56,534 bases of DNA, from NCBI GenBank assembly GCA_032718475.1, contig JAUCBJ010008539.1, positions 1-56,534 of the forward strand, in the 5' to 3' direction. Positions 11,401 to 26,879 of this stretch are shown piece after piece. The notes under the pieces are model-generated. The model was not told where the DNA came from, searched no databases, and was given only the letters and a program-made list of their open reading frames with translations. Positions within the stretch are counted from its first letter, which is position 1, and the number at the start of each line of letters is the position of its first letter. Position numbers and translations under genes: made by a program. This DNA is from Nemertoderma westbladi. Lineage: Eukaryota > Xenacoelomorpha > Nemertodermatida > Nemertodermatidae.

Positions 11401-14400
11401 CACCCAATCACATTCCGACGCCTCCCAGCCCAGTCAACCAATCACATTCCGACGCCTCCCAGCCCAGTCAACCAATCACATTCCGACGCCTCCCACCCAG
11501 TCAACCAATCACATTCCGACGCCTCCCAGCCCAGTCAACCAATCACATTCCGACGCCTCCCAGCCAACCAATCACATTCCGACGCCTCCCTGCCCAGTCA
11601 CCCAATCACATTCCGACGCCTCCCAGCCCAGTCAACCAATCACATTCCGACGCCTCCCAGTCAACCAATCACATTCCGACGCCTCCCAACCCAGTCAACC
11701 AATCACATTCCGACGCCTCCCAGCCCAGTCAACCAATCACATTCCGACGCCTCCCAGCCAACCAATCACATTCCGACGCCTCCCTGCCCAGTCACCCAAT
11801 CACATTCCGACGCCTCCCAGCCCAGTCAACCAATCACATTCCGACGCCTCCCAGCCCAGTCAACCAATCACATTCCGACGCCTCCCAGCCAACCAATCAC
11901 ATTCCGACGCCTCCCAGCCCAGTCACCCAATCACATTCCGACGCCTCCCAGCCCAGTCAACCAATCACATTCCGACGCCTCCCAGCCAACCAATCACATT
12001 CCGACGCCTCCCTGCCCAGTCACCCAATCACATTCCGACGCCTCCCTGTCAACCAATCATATTCCGACGCCTCCCTGTCAACCAATCACATTCCGACGCC
12101 TCCCAGCCCAGTCAACCGATCACATTCCGAAGCCTCCCAGCCCAGTCAACCAATCACATTCCGACGCCTCCCAGCCCAGTCAACCAGTCACATTCCGATG
12201 CCTCCCAGCCCAGTCAACCAATCACATTCCGACGCCTCCCAGCCCAGTCAACCAATCACATTCCGACGCCTCCCAGCCCAGTCAACCAATCACATTCCGA
12301 CGCCACCCAGCCCAGTCAACCAGTCACATTCCGATGCCTCCCAGCCCAGTCAACCAATCACATTCCGACGCCTCCCAGCCCAGTCAACCAATCACATTCC
12401 GACGCCTCCCAGCCCAGTCAACCAATTACATTCTGACGCCTCCCAGTCAACCAATCACATTCCGACGCCTTCCAGCCCAGTCAACCAATCACATTCCGAC
12501 GCCTCCCAGTCAACCAATCACATTCCGACGCCTCCCAGCCCAGTCAACCAATCACATTCCGACGCCTCCCAGCCCAGTCAACCAATCACATTCCGACGCC
12601 TCCCAGCCCAGTCAACCAATCACATTCCGACGCCTCCCAGTCAACAATCACATTCCGACGCCTCCCAGTCAACCAATCACATTCCGACGCCTTCCAGCCC
12701 AGTCAAACAATCACATTCCGACGCCTCCCAGCCCAGTCAACCAATCACATTCCGACGCCTCCCAGTCAACCAATCACATTCTGACGCCTCCCAGCCCAGT
12801 CAACCAATCACATTCCGACGCCACCCAGCCCAGTCAACCAGTCACATTCCGATGCCTCCCAGCCCAGTCAACCAATCACATTCCGACGCCTCCCAGCCCA
12901 GTCAACCAATCACATTCCGACGCCTCCCAGCCCAGTCAACCAATCACATTCCGATGCCTCCCAACCCAGTCAACCAATCACATTCCGACGCCTCCCAGCC
13001 CAGTCAACCAATCACATTCCGACGCCTCCCAGCCCAGTCAACCAATCACATTCCGACGCCTCCCAGCCCAGTCAACCAATCACATTCCGACGCCTCCCAG
13101 CCCAGTCAACCAATCACATTCCGACGCCTCCCAGCCCAGTCAACCAATCACATTCCGATGCCTCCCAACCCAGTCAACCAATCACATTCCGACGCCTCCC
13201 AGCCCAGTCAACCAATCACATTCCGACGCCTCCCAGCCCAGTCAACCAATCACATTCCGATGCCTCCCAACCCAGTCAACCAATCACATTCCGACGCCTC
13301 CCAGCCCAGTCAACCAATCACATTCCGACGCCTCCCAGCCCAGTCAACCAATCACATTCCGACGCCTCCCAGCCCAGTCAACCAATCACATTCCGACGCC
13401 TCCCAGCCCAGTCAACCAATTACATTCTGACGCCTCCCAGTCAACCAATCACATTCCGACGCCTCCCAGCCCAGTCAACCAATCACATTCCGACGCCACC
13501 CAGCCCAGTCAACCAATCACATTCCGATGCCTCCCAGCCCAGTCAACCAATCACATTCCGACGCCTCCCAGCCCAGTCAACCAATCACATTCCGACGCCT
13601 CCCAGCCCAGTCAACCAATCACATTCCGATGCCTCCCAACCCAGTCAACCAATCACATTCCGACGCCTCCCAGCCCAGTCAACCAATCACATTCCGACGC
13701 CTCCCAACCCAGTCAACCAATCACATTCCGACGCCTCCCAGCCCAGTCAACCAATTACATTCTGACGCCTCCCAGTCAACCAATCACATTCCGACGCCTC
13801 CCAGCCCAGTCAACCAATCACATTCCGACGCCTCCCAGCCCAGTCAACCAGTCACATTCCGATGCCTCCCAGCCCAGTCAACCAATCACATTCCGACGCC
13901 TCCCAGCCCAGTCAACCAATCACATTCCGACGCCTCCCAGCCCAGTCAACCAATCACATTCCGATGCCTCCCAACCCAGTCAACCAATCACATTCCGACG
14001 CCTCCCAGCCCAGTCAACCAATCACATTCCGACGCCTCCCAGCCCAGTCAACCAATCACATTCCGACGCCTCCCAGCCCAGTCAACCAATTACATTCTGA
14101 CGCCTCCCAGTCAACCAATCACATTCCGACGCCTTCCAGCCCAGTCAACCAATCACATTCCGACGCCTCCCAGCCCAGTCAACCAATTACATTCTGACGC
14201 CTCCCAGTCAACCAATCACATTCCGACGCCTCCCTGCCCAGTCACCCAATCACATTCCGACGCCTCCCAGCCCAGTCAACCAATCACATTCCGACGCCTC
14301 CCAGTCAACCAATCACATTCCGACGCCTCCCTGCCCAGTCACCCAATCACATTCCGACGCCTCCCAGCCCAGTCAACCAATCACATTCCGACGCCACCCA

Positions 14401-15239
14401 GCCCAGTCAACCAATCACATTCCGACGCCTCCCAGCCAACCAATCACATTCCGACGCCTTCCAGCCCAGTCAACCAATCACATTCCGACACCTCCCAGTC
14501 CCAGTCAACCAATCACATTCCGACGCCTCCCAGCCCAGTCAACCAATCACATTCCGACGCCTCCCAGCCCAGTCAACCAATCACATTCCGACGCCACCCA
14601 GCCCAGTCAACCAATCACATTCCGACGCCTCCCAGCCAACCAATCACATTCCGACGCCTTCCAGCCCAGTCAACCAATCACATTCCGACGCCTCCCAGTC
14701 AACCAATCACATTCCGACGCCTTCCAGCCCAGTCAACCAATCACATTCCGACGCCTCCCTGCCCAGTCAACCAATCACATTCCGACGCCTCCCAGCCCAG
14801 TCAACCAATCACATTCCGACGCCACCCAGCCCAGTCAACCAATCACATTCCGACGCCTCCCAGCCAACCAATCACATTCCGACGCCTTCCAGCCCAGTCA
14901 ACCAATCACATTCCGACACCTCCCAGTCCCGTCAACCAATCACATTCCGACGCCTCCCTGCCCAGTCAACCAATCACATTCCGACGCCACCCAGCCCAGT
15001 CAACCAATCACATTCCGACGCCTCCCAGCCCAGTCAACCAATCACATTCCGACGCCTCCCAGCCCAGTCAACCAATCACATTCCGACGCCTCCCAGTCAA
15101 CCAATCACATTCCGACGCCTCCCTGCCCAGTCAACCAATCACATTCCGACGCCTCCCAGCCCAGTCAACCAATCACATTCCGACGCCACCCAGCCCAGTC
15201 AACCAATCACATTCCGACGCCTCCCAGCCAACCAATCAC

Positions 15240-17140
15240 ATTCCGACGCCTTCCAGCCCAGTCAACCAATCACATTCCGACACCTCCCAGTCCCGTCAAC
15301 CAATCACATTCCGACGCCTCCCTGCCCAGTCAACCAATCACATTCCGACGCCACCCAGCCCAGTCAACCAATCACATTCCGACGCCTCCCTGCCCAGTCA
15401 ACCAATCACATTCCGACGCCTCCCAGCCCAGTCAACCAATTACATTCTGACACCTCCCAGTCCCGTCAACCAATCACATTCCGACGCCTCCCTGCCCAGT
15501 CAACCAATCACATTCCGACGCCACCCAGCCCAGTCAACCAATCACATTCCGACGCCTCCCAGCCCAGTCAACCAATCACATTCCGACGCCACCCAGCCCA
15601 GTCAACCAATCACATTCCGACGCCTCCCAGCCAACCAATCACATTCCGACGCCTCCCAGCCAACCAATCACATTCCGACGCCTTCCAGCCCAGTCAACCA
15701 ATCACATTCCGACACCTCCCAGTCCCGTCAACCAATCACATTCCGACGCCTCCCTGCCCAGTCAACCAATCACATTCCGACGCCACCCAGCCCAGTCAAC
15801 CAATCACATTCCGACGCCTCCCTGCCCAGTCAACCAATCACATTCCGACGCCTCCCAGCCCAGTCAACCAATTACATTCTGACACCTCCCAGTCCCGTCA
15901 ACCAATCACATTCCGACGCCTCCCTGCCCAGTCAACCAATCACATTCCGACGCCACCCAGCCCAGTCAACCAATCACATTCCGACGCCTCCCAGCCCAGT
16001 CAACCAATCACATTCCGACGCCACCCAGCCCAGTCAACCAATCACATTCCGACGCCTCCCAGCCAACCAATCACATTCCGACGCCTTCCAGCCCAGTCAA
16101 CCAATCACATTCCGACACCTCCCAGTCCCGTCAACCAATCACATTCCGACGCCTCCCTGCCCAGTCAACCAATCACATTCCGACGCCACCCAGCCCAGTC
16201 AACCAATCACATTCCGACGCCTCCCAGCCCAGTCAACCAATCACATTCCGACGCCTCCCAGCCCAGTCAACCAATCACATTCCGACGCCTCCCTGCCCAG
16301 TCAACCAATCACATTCCGACGCCTCCCAGCCCAGTCAACCAATCACATTCCGACGCCTCCCTGCCCAGTCAACCAATCACATTCCGACGCCACCCAGCCC
16401 AGTCAACCAATCACATTCCGACGCCTCCCAGCCCAGTCAACCAATCACATTCCGACGCCACCCAGCCCAGTCAACCAATCACATTCCGACGCCTCCCAGC
16501 CAACCAATCACATTCCGACGCCTTCCAGCCCAGTCAACCAATCACATTCCGACACCTCCCAGTCCCGTCAACCAATCACATTCCGACGCCTCCCTGCCCA
16601 GTCAACCAATCACATTCCGACGCCACCCAGCCCAGTCAACCAATCACATTCCGACGCCTCCCAGCCCAGTCAACCAATCACATTCCGACGCCTCCCAGCC
16701 CAGTCAACCAATCACATTCCGACGCCTCCCTGCCCAGTCAACCAATCACATTCCGACGCCTTCCAGCCCAGTCAACCAATCACATTCCGACGCCTCCCAG
16801 TCAACCAATCACATTCCGACGCCTCCCTGCCCAGTCAACCAATCACATTCCGACGCCTCCCAGCCCAGTCAACCAATCACATTCCGACGCCACCCAGCCC
16901 AGTCAACCAATCACATTCCGACGCCTCCCAGCCAACCAATCACATTCCGACGCCTTCCAGCCCAGTCAACCAATCACATTCCGACACCTCCCAGTCCCGT
17001 CAACCAATCACATTCCGACGCCTCCCTGCCCAGTCAACCAATCACATTCCGACGCCACCCAGCCCAGTCAACCAATCACATTCCGACGCCTTCCAGCCCA
17101 GTCAACCAATCACATTCCGACACCTCCCAGTCCCGTCAAC
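15240..17140 (+). repeat. Higher-order repeat within the satellite, period about 432 bp
   Basis: The marker GACACCTCCCAGTCCCGTC recurs at 15279, 15449, 15711, 15881, 16115, 16551 and 16983. The pairs 15279/15711, 15449/15881 and 16551/16983 are each exactly 432 bp apart. Neighbouring steps are 404 and 436 bp, which fits loss or exchange of one monomer. The surrounding order of variants (GCCTTCC, GCCACCC, CCCTGCCC, ATTACATTCTG) is repeated too, so blocks of about 13 monomers were amplified as a unit. Confidence 0.8.
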
Positions 17141-20100
17141 CAATCACATTCCGACGCCTCCCTGCCCAGTCAACCAATCACATTCCGACGCCTCCCAGCC
17201 CAGTCAAACAATCACATTCCGACGCCTCCCAGTCAACAATCACATTCCGACGCCTCCCAGCCCAGTCAACCAATCACATTCCGACGCCACCCAGCCCAGT
17301 CAACCAATCACATTCCGACGCCTCCCTGCCCAGTCAACCAATCACATTCCGATGCCTCCCAGCCCAGTCAACCAATCACATTCCGACGCCTCCCAGCCAA
17401 CCAATCACATTCCGACGCCTCCCAGCCCAGTCACCCAATCACATTCCGACGCCTCCCAGCCCAGTCAACCTATCACATTCCGACGCCTCCCAGCCCAGTC
17501 AACCAATCACATTCCGACGCCTCCCAGCCCAGTCAACCAATCACATTCCGACGCCTCCCAGCCCAGCCAACCAATCACATTCCGACGCCTCCCTGCCCAG
17601 TCACCCAATCACATTCCGACGCCTCCCTGTCAACCAATCATATTCCGACGCCTCCCTGTCAACCAATCACATTCCGACGCCTCCCAGCCCAGTCAACCGA
17701 TCACATTCCGAAGCCTCCCAGCCCAGTCAACCAATCACATTCCGACGCCTCCCAGCCCAGTCAACCAATCACATTCCGACGCCACCCAGCCCAGTCAACC
17801 AGTCACATTCCGATGCCTCCCAGCCCAGTCAACCAATCACATTCCGACGCCTCCCAGCCCAGTCAACCAATCACATTCCGACGCCTCCCAGCCCAGTCAA
17901 CCAATTACATTTTGAGGCCTCCCAGTCAACCAATCACATTCCGACGCCTTCCAGCCCAGTCAACCAATCACATTCCGACGCCTCCCAGCCCAGTCAACCA
18001 ATTACATTCTGACGCCTCCCAGTCAACCAATCACATTCCGACGCCTTCCAGCCCAGTCAACCAATCACATTCCGACGCCTCCCTGCCCAGTCACCCAATC
18101 ACATTCCGACGCCTCCCAGCCCAGTCAACCAATCACATTCCGACGCCTCCCAGTCAACCAATCACATTCCGACGCCTCCCTGCCCAGTCACCCAATCACA
18201 TTCCGACGCCTCCCAGCCCAGTCAACCAATCACATTCCGACGCCTCCCAGCCAACCAATCACATTCCGACGCCTTCCAGCCCAGTCAACCAATCACATTC
18301 CGACACCTCCCAGTCCCGTCAACCAATCACATTCCGACGCCTCCCAGCCCCGTCAACCAATCACATTCCGGCGCCTCCCAGCCCAGTCAACCAATCACAT
18401 TCCGACGCCACCCAGCCCAGTCAACCAATCACATTCCGACGCCTCCCAGCCAACCAATCACATTCCGACGCCTTCCAGCCCAGTCAACCAATCACATTCC
18501 GACACCTCCCAGTCCCGTCAACCAATCACATTCCGACGCCTCCCAGCCCCGTCAACCAATCACATTCCGGCGCCTCCCAGCCCAGTCAACCAATCACATT
18601 CCGACGCCTCCCAGTCAACCAATCACATTCCGACGCCTCCCAGCCCAGTCAACCAATCACATTCCGACGCCTCCCAGCCCAGTCAACCAATCACATTCTG
18701 ACGCCTCCCAGTCAACCAATTACATTCCGATGCCTCCCAGTCAACCAATCACATTCTGATGCCTCCCTGTCAACCAATCACATTCCGACGCCTCCCAGCC
18801 CAGTCAACCAATCACATTCCGACGCCTCCCTGTCAACCAATCATATTCCGACGCCTCCCTGTCAACCAATCACATTCTGACGCCTCCCAGCCCAGTCAAC
18901 CAATCACATTCCGACGCCTCCCAGCCCAGTCAACCAATCACATTCTGACGCCTCCCAGTCAACCAATTACATTCCGATGCCTCCCAGTCAACCAATCACA
19001 TTCTGATGCCTCCCTGTCAACCAATCACATTCCGACGCCTCCCAGCCCAGTCAACCAATCACATTCCGACGCCTCCCTGTCAACCAAACATATTCCGACG
19101 CCTCCCTGTCAACCAATCACATTCTGATGCCTCCCAGTCCAGTCAACCAATCACATTCCGACGCCTCCCTGTCAACCAATCACATTCCGACGCCTCCCAG
19201 TCAACCAATTACATTCCGACGCCTCCCAGCCCACTCAACCAATCACATTCCGACGCCTCCCAGTCAACCAATCACATTCCGACGCCTCCCAGCCCAGTCA
19301 ACCAATCACATTCCGACGCCTCCCAGCCCAGTCAACCAATCACATTCCGACGCCTCCCAGCCCAGTCAACCAATCACATTCCGACGCCTCCCAGTCAACC
19401 AATCACATTCTGACGCCTCCCAGCCCAGTCAACCAATCACATTCCGACGCCTCCCAGCCCAGTCAACCAATCACATTCCGACGCCTCCCAGTCAATGATC
19501 ACATTCTGACGCCTTCCAACCCAGTCAACCGATCACATTCCGACGCCTCCCAGCCCAGTCAACTGATCACATTCCGACGCCTCCCAGCCCAGTCAACCAA
19601 TCACATTCCGACTCCTCCCAGTCAACCAATCACATTCCGACGCCTCCCAGCCCAGTCAAACAATCACATTCCGACGCCTCCCAGCCCAGTCAACCAATCA
19701 CATTCTGACGCCTCCCAGTCAACCGATCACATTCCGACGCCTCCCAGCCCAGTCAACCAATCACATTCCGACGCCTCCCAGCCCAGTCAACCAATCACAT
19801 TCCGACACCTCCCAGCCCAGTCAACCAATCACATTCTGACGCCTCCCAGCCCACTCAACCAATCACATTCCGACGCCTCCCAGTCAACCAATCACATTCC
19901 GATGCCTCCCAGCCCAGTCAACCAATCACATTCCGACGCCTCCCAGCCCAGTCAACCAATCACATTCTGACGCCTCCCAGCCCAGTCAACCAATCACATT
20001 CCGACGCCTCCCAGCCCAGTCAACCAATCACATTCCGACGCCTCCCAGTCAACCGATCACATTCCGACGCCTCCCAGCCCAGTCAACCAATCACATTCCG

Positions 20101-22841
20101 ACGCCTCCCAGCCCAGTCAACCAATCACATCCCGACACCTCCCAGCCCAGTCAACCAATCACATTCTGACGCCTCCCAGCCCACTCAACCAATCACATTC
20201 CGACGCCTCCCAGTCAACCAATCACATTCCGATGCCTCCCAGCCCTGTCAACCAATCACATTCCGACGCCTCCCAGCCCAGTCAACCAATCACATTCTGA
20301 CGCCTCCCAGCCCAGTCAACCAATCACATTCCGACGCCTCCCAGCCCAGTCAACCAATCACATTCCGACGCCTCCCAGTCAACCAATCACATTCCGACGC
20401 CTCCCAGCCCAGTCAACCAATCACATTCCGACGCCTCCCAGCCCAGTCAACCAATCACATTCCAACGCCTCCCAGTCAACCAATCACATTCTGACGCCTC
20501 CCAGCCCAGTCAACCAATCACATTCCGACGCCTCCCAGCCCAGTCAACCAATCACATTCCGACGCCTCCCAGTCAACCAATCACATTCCGATGCCTCCCA
20601 GCCCAGTCAGCCAATCACATTCCGACGCCTCCCAGCCCAGTCAACCAATCACATTCCAACGCCTCCCAGTCAACCAATCACATTCCGACGCCACCCAGCC
20701 CAGTCAACCAATCACATTCCGACGCCTCCCAGCCCAGTCAACCAATCACATTCCGACGCCTCCCAGCCCAGTCAACCAATCACATTCCGACGCCTCCCAG
20801 TCAATCAATCACATTCCGACGCCTTCCAGCCCAGTCAACCAATCACATTCCGACGCCTCCCAGCCCAGTCAACCAATCACATTCCGACGCCTCCCAGCCC
20901 AGTCAACCAATCACATTCCGACGCCTCCCAGCCCAGTCAACCAATCACATTCCGACGCCTCCCAGCCCAGTCAACCAATCACATTCCGACGCCTCCCAGT
21001 CAATCAATCACATTCCGACGCCTTCCAGCCCAGTCAACCAATCACATTCCGACGCCTCCCAGCCCAGTCAACCAATCACATTCCGACGCCTCCCAGCCCA
21101 GTCAACCAATCACATTCCGACGCCTCCCAGCCCAGTCAACCAATCACATTCCGACGCCTCCCAGCCAACCAATCACATTCCGACGCCTCCCAGCCCAGTC
21201 AACCAATCACATTCCGACGTCTCCCAGCCCAGTAAACCAATCACATTCCGACGCCTCCCAGCCAACCAATCACATTCCGACTCCTCCCAGCCCAGTCAAC
21301 CAATCACATTCCGACGCCTCCCTGCCCAGTCACCCAATCACATTCCGACGCCTCCCAGCCCAGTCAACCAATCACATTCCGACGCCACCCAGCCCAGTCA
21401 ACCAATCACATTCCGACGCCTCCCAGCCAACCAATCACATTCCGACTCCTCCCAGCCCAGTCAACCAATCACATTCCGACGCCTCCCAGCCCATTCAACC
21501 AATCACATTCCGACGCCTCCCAGCCAACCAATCACATTCCGACGCCTTCCAGCCCAGTCAACCAATCACATTCCGACACCTCCCAGTCCCGTCAACCAAT
21601 CACATTCCGACGCCTCCCAGCCCAGTCAACCAATCACATTCCGGCGCCTCCCAGCCCAGTCAACCAATCACATTCTGACGCCTCCCAGTCAACCAATTAC
21701 ATTCCGACGCCTCCCAGTCAACCAATCACATTCTGATGCCTCCCTGTCAACCAATCACATTCCGACGCCTCCCAGCCCAGTCAACCAATCACATTCCGAC
21801 GCCTCCCTGTCAACCAATCATATTCCGACGCCTCCCTGTCAACCAATCACATTCTGATGCCTCCCAGTCCAGTCAACCAATCACATTCCGACGCCTCCCT
21901 GTCAACCAATCACATTCCGACGCCTCCCAGTCAACCAATTACATTCCGACGCCTCCCAGCCCACTCAACCAATCACATTCCGACGCCTCCCAGTCAACCA
22001 ATCACATTCCGACGCCTCCCAGCCCAGTCAACCAATCACATTCTGACGCCTCCCAGCCCAGTCAACCAATCACATTCCGACGCCTCCCAGCCCGGTCAAC
22101 CAATCACATTCCAACGCCTCCCAGTCAACCAATCACATTCCGACGCCACCCAGCCCAGTCAACCAATCACATTCCGACGCCTCCCAGCCCAGTCAACCAA
22201 TCACATTCCGACGCCTCCCAGCCCAGTCAACCAATCACATTCCGACGCCTCCCAGTCAATCAATCACATTCCGACGCCTTCCAGCCCAGTCAACCAATCA
22301 CATTCCGACGCCTCCCAGCCCAGTCAACCAATCACATTCCGATGCCTCCCAGTCAATCGATCACATTCTGACGCCTTCCAACCCAGTCAACTGATCACAT
22401 TCCGACGCCTCCCAGCCCAGTCAACCAATCACATTCCGACGCCTCCCAGCCCAGTCAACCAATCACATTCCGACGCCTCCCAGCCCAGTCAACCAATCAC
22501 ATTCCGACGCCTCCCAGCCCAGTCAACCAATCACATTCCGACGCCTCCCAGTCAACCAATCACATTCCGACGCCTCCCAGCCCAGTCAAACGATCACATT
22601 CCGACGCCACCCAGCCCAGTCAACCAATCACATTCTGACGCCTCCCAGCCCAGTCAACCAATCACATTCCGACGCCTCCCAGCCCAGTCAACCAATCACA
22701 TTCTGACGCCTCCCAGCCCAGTCAACCAATCACATTCCGACGCCTCCCAGCCCAGTCAACCAATCACATTCTGACGCCTCCCAGCCCAGTCAACCAATCA
22801 CATTCCGACGCCTCCCAGCCCAGTCAACCAATCACATTCCG

Positions 22842-25800
22842 ATGCCTCCCAGCCCAGTCAACCAATCACATTCCGACGCCTCCCAGCCCAGTCAACCAAT
22901 CACATTCCGACGCCTCCCAGCCCAGTCAACCAATCACATTCCGACGCCTCCCAGCCCAGTAAACCAATCACATTCCGACGCCACCCAGCCCAGTCAACCA
23001 ATCACATTCCGACGCCTCCCAGCCAACCAATCACATTCCGACTCCTCCCAGCCCAGCCAACCAATCACATTCCGACGCCTTCCAGCCCAGTCAACCAATC
23101 ACATTCCGACACCTCCCAGTCAACCAATCACATTCCGATGCCTCCCAGCCCAGTCAACCAATCACATTCCGACGCCTCCCAGCCCAGTCAACCAATCACA
23201 TTCTGACGCCTCCCAGCCCAGTCAACCAATCACATTCCGACGCCTCCCAGCCCAGTCAACCAATCACATTCCGACGCCTCCCAGCCCAGTCAACCAATCA
23301 CATTCTGACGCCTCCCAGCCCAGTCAACCAATCACATTCCGACGCCACCCAGCCCAGTCAACCAATCACATTCCGACGCCTCCCAGCCAACCAATCACAT
23401 TCCGACGCCTTCCAGCCCAGTCAACCAATCACATTCCGACACCTCCCAGTCAACCAATCACATTCCGATGCCTCCCAGCCCAGTCAACCAATCACATTCC
23501 GACGCCTCCCAGCCCAGTCAACCAATCACATTCTGACGCCTCCCAACCCAGTCAACCAATCACATTCCGACGCCTTCCAGCCCAGTCAACCAATCACATT
23601 CCGACACCTCCCAGTCAACCAATCACATTCCGATGCCTCCCAGCCCAGTCAACCAATCACATTCCGATGCCTCCCAGCCCAGTCAACCAATCACATTCCG
23701 ACGCCTCCCAGCCCAGTCAACCAATCACATTCCGACGCCTCCCAGCCCAGTCAACCAATCACATTCCGATGCCTCCCAGCCCAGTCAACCAATCACATTC
23801 CGACGCCTCCCAGCCCAGTCAACCAATCACATTCCGACGCCTCCCAGCCCAGTCAACCAATCACATTCCGATGCCTCCCAGCCCAGTCAACCAATCACAT
23901 TCCGACGCCTCCCAGCCCAGTCAACCAATCACATTCCGACGCCTCCCAGCCCAGTCAACCAATCACATTCCGACGCCTCCCAGCCCAGTCAACCAATCAC
24001 ATTCCGACGCCACCCAGCCCAGTCAACCAATCACATTCCGACGCCTCCCAGCCAACCAATCACATTCCGACTCCTCCCAGCCCAGTCAACCAATCACATT
24101 CCGACGCCTCCCAGCCCATTCAACCAATCACATTCCGACGCCTCCCAGCCAACCAATCACATTCCGACGCCTTCCAGCCCAGTCAACCAATCACATTCCG
24201 ACGCCTCCCAGCCCATTCAACCAATCACATTCCGACGCCTCCCAGCCAACCAATCACATTCCGACTCCTCCCAGCCCAGTCAACCAATCACATTCCGACG
24301 CCTCCCAGCCCATTCAACCAATCACATTCCGACGCCTCCCAGTCAACCAATTACATTCCGACGCCTCCCAGCCCACTCAACCAATCACATTCCGACGCCT
24401 CCCAGTCAACCAATCACATTCCGACGCCTCCCAGCCCAGTCAACCAATCACATTCCGACGCCTCCCAGCCCAGTCAACCAATCACATTCCGACGCCTCCC
24501 AGCCCAGTCAACCAATCACATTCCGACGCCTCCCAGTCAACCAATCACATTCCGACGCCTCCCAGCCCAGTCAAACGATCACATTCCGACGCCACCCAGC
24601 CCAGTCAACCAATCACATTCTGACGCCACCCAGCCCAGTCAACCAATCACATTCTGACGCCTCCCAGCCCAGTCAACCAATCACATTCCGACGCCTCCCA
24701 GCCCAGTCAACCAATCACATTCTGACGCCTCCCAGCCCAGTCAACCAATCACATTCCGACGCCTCCCAGCCCAGTCAACCAATCACATTCTGACGCCTCC
24801 CAGCCCAGTCAACCAATCACATTCCGACGCCTCCCAGCCCAGTCAACCAATCACATTCCGATGCCTCCCAGCCCAGTCAACCAATCACATTCCGACGCCT
24901 CCCAGCCCAGTCAACCAATCACATTCCGACGCCTCCCAGCCCAGTCAACCAATCACATTCCGACGCCTCCCAGCCCAGTAAACCAATCACATTCCGACGC
25001 CACCCAGCCCAGTCAACCAATCACATTCCGACGCCTCCCAGCCAACCAATCACATTCCGACTCCTCCCAGCCCAGCCAACCAATCACATTCCGACGCCTT
25101 CCAGCCCAGTCAACCAATCACATTCCGACACCTCCCAGTCAACCAATCACATTCCGATGCCTCCCAGCCCAGTCAACCAATCACATTCCGACGCCTCCCA
25201 GCCCAGTCAACCAATCACATTCTGACGCCTCCCAGCCCAGTCAACCAATCACATTCCGACGCCTCCCAGCCCAGTCAACCAATCACATTCCGACGCCTCC
25301 CAGCCCAGTCAACCAATCACATTCTGACGCCTCCCAGCCCAGTCAACCAATCACATTCCGACGCCACCCAGCCCAGTCAACCAATCACATTCCGACGCCT
25401 CCCAGCCAACCAATCACATTCCGACGCCTTCCAGCCCAGTCAACCAATCACATTCCGACACCTCCCAGTCAACCAATCACATTCCGATGCCTCCCAGCCC
25501 AGTCAACCAATCACATTCCGACGCCTCCCAGCCCAGTCAACCAATCACATTCTGACGCCTCCCAACCCAGTCAACCAATCACATTCCGACGCCTTCCAGC
25601 CCAGTCAACCAATCACATTCCGACACCTCCCAGTCAACCAATCACATTCCGATGCCTCCCAGCCCAGTCAACCAATCACATTCCGATGCCTCCCAGCCCA
25701 GTCAACCAATCACATTCCGACGCCTCCCAGCCCAGTCAACCAATCACATTCCGACGCCTCCCAGCCCAGTCAACCAATCACATTCCGATGCCTCCCAGCC

Positions 25801-26879
25801 CAGTCAACCAATCACATTCCGACGCCTCCCAGCCCAGTCAACCAATCACATTCCGACGCCTCCCAGCCCAGTCAACCAATCACATTCCGATGCCTCCCAG
25901 CCCAGTCAACCAATCACATTCCGACGCCTCCCAGCCCAGTCAACCAATCACATTCCGACGCCTCCCAGCCCAGTCAACCAATCACATTCCGACGCCTCCC
26001 AGCCCAGTCAACCAATCACATTCCGACGCCACCCAGCCCAGTCAACCAATCACATTCCGACGCCTCCCAGCCAACCAATCACATTCCGACTCCTCCCAGC
26101 CCAGTCAACCAATCACATTCCGACGCCTCCCAGCCCATTCAACCAATCACATTCCGACGCCTCCCAGCCAACCAATCACATTCCGACGCCTTCCAGCCCA
26201 GTCAACCAATCACATTCCGACGCCTCCCAGCCCATTCAACCAATCACATTCCGACGCCTCCCAGCCAACCAATCACATTCCGACTCCTCCCAGCCCAGTC
26301 AACCAATCACATTCCGACGCCTCCCAGCCCATTCAACCAATCACATTCCGACGCCTCCCAGTCAACCAATTACATTCCGACGCCTCCCAGCCCACTCAAC
26401 CAATCACATTCCGACGCCTCCCAGTCAACCAATCACATTCCGACGCCTCCCAGCCCAGTCAACCAATCACATTCCGACGCCTCCCAGCCCAGTCAACCAA
26501 TCACATTCCGACGCCTCCCAGCCCAGTCAACCAATCACATTCCGACGCCTCCCAGTCAACCAATCACATTCCGACGCCTCCCAGCCCAGTCAAACGATCA
26601 CATTCCGACGCCACCCAGCCCAGTCAACCAATCACATTCTGACGCCACCCAGCCCAGTCAACCAATCACATTCTGACGCCTCCCAGCCCAGTCAACCAAT
26701 CACATTCCGACGCCTCCCAGCCCAGTCAACCAATCACATTCTGACGCCTCCCAGCCCAGTCAACCAATCACATTCCGACGCCTCCCAGCCCAGTCAACCA
26801 ATCACATTCTGACGCCTCCCAGCCCAGTCAACCAATCACATTCCGACGCCTCCCAGCCCAGTCAACCAATCACATTCCG
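22842..26879 (+). repeat. Two tandem 2,019-bp higher-order repeats within the satellite
   Basis: Copy 1 is 22842-24860 and copy 2 is 24861-26879. Conceptual translations in two different frames (593 and 386 codons) are the same in both copies at an offset of exactly 2,019 bp, so the DNA must be nearly identical. A third copy starts at 26880 and follows the same order until about 27.42 kb, where one 29-bp monomer is missing. It continues with further indels to about 28.2 kb. A related block begins at 30830. Left of 22842 the match continues, but copy 2 has one extra 34-bp monomer: the marker CAAACGATC is at 22587, 24572 and 26591. Confidence 0.9.
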
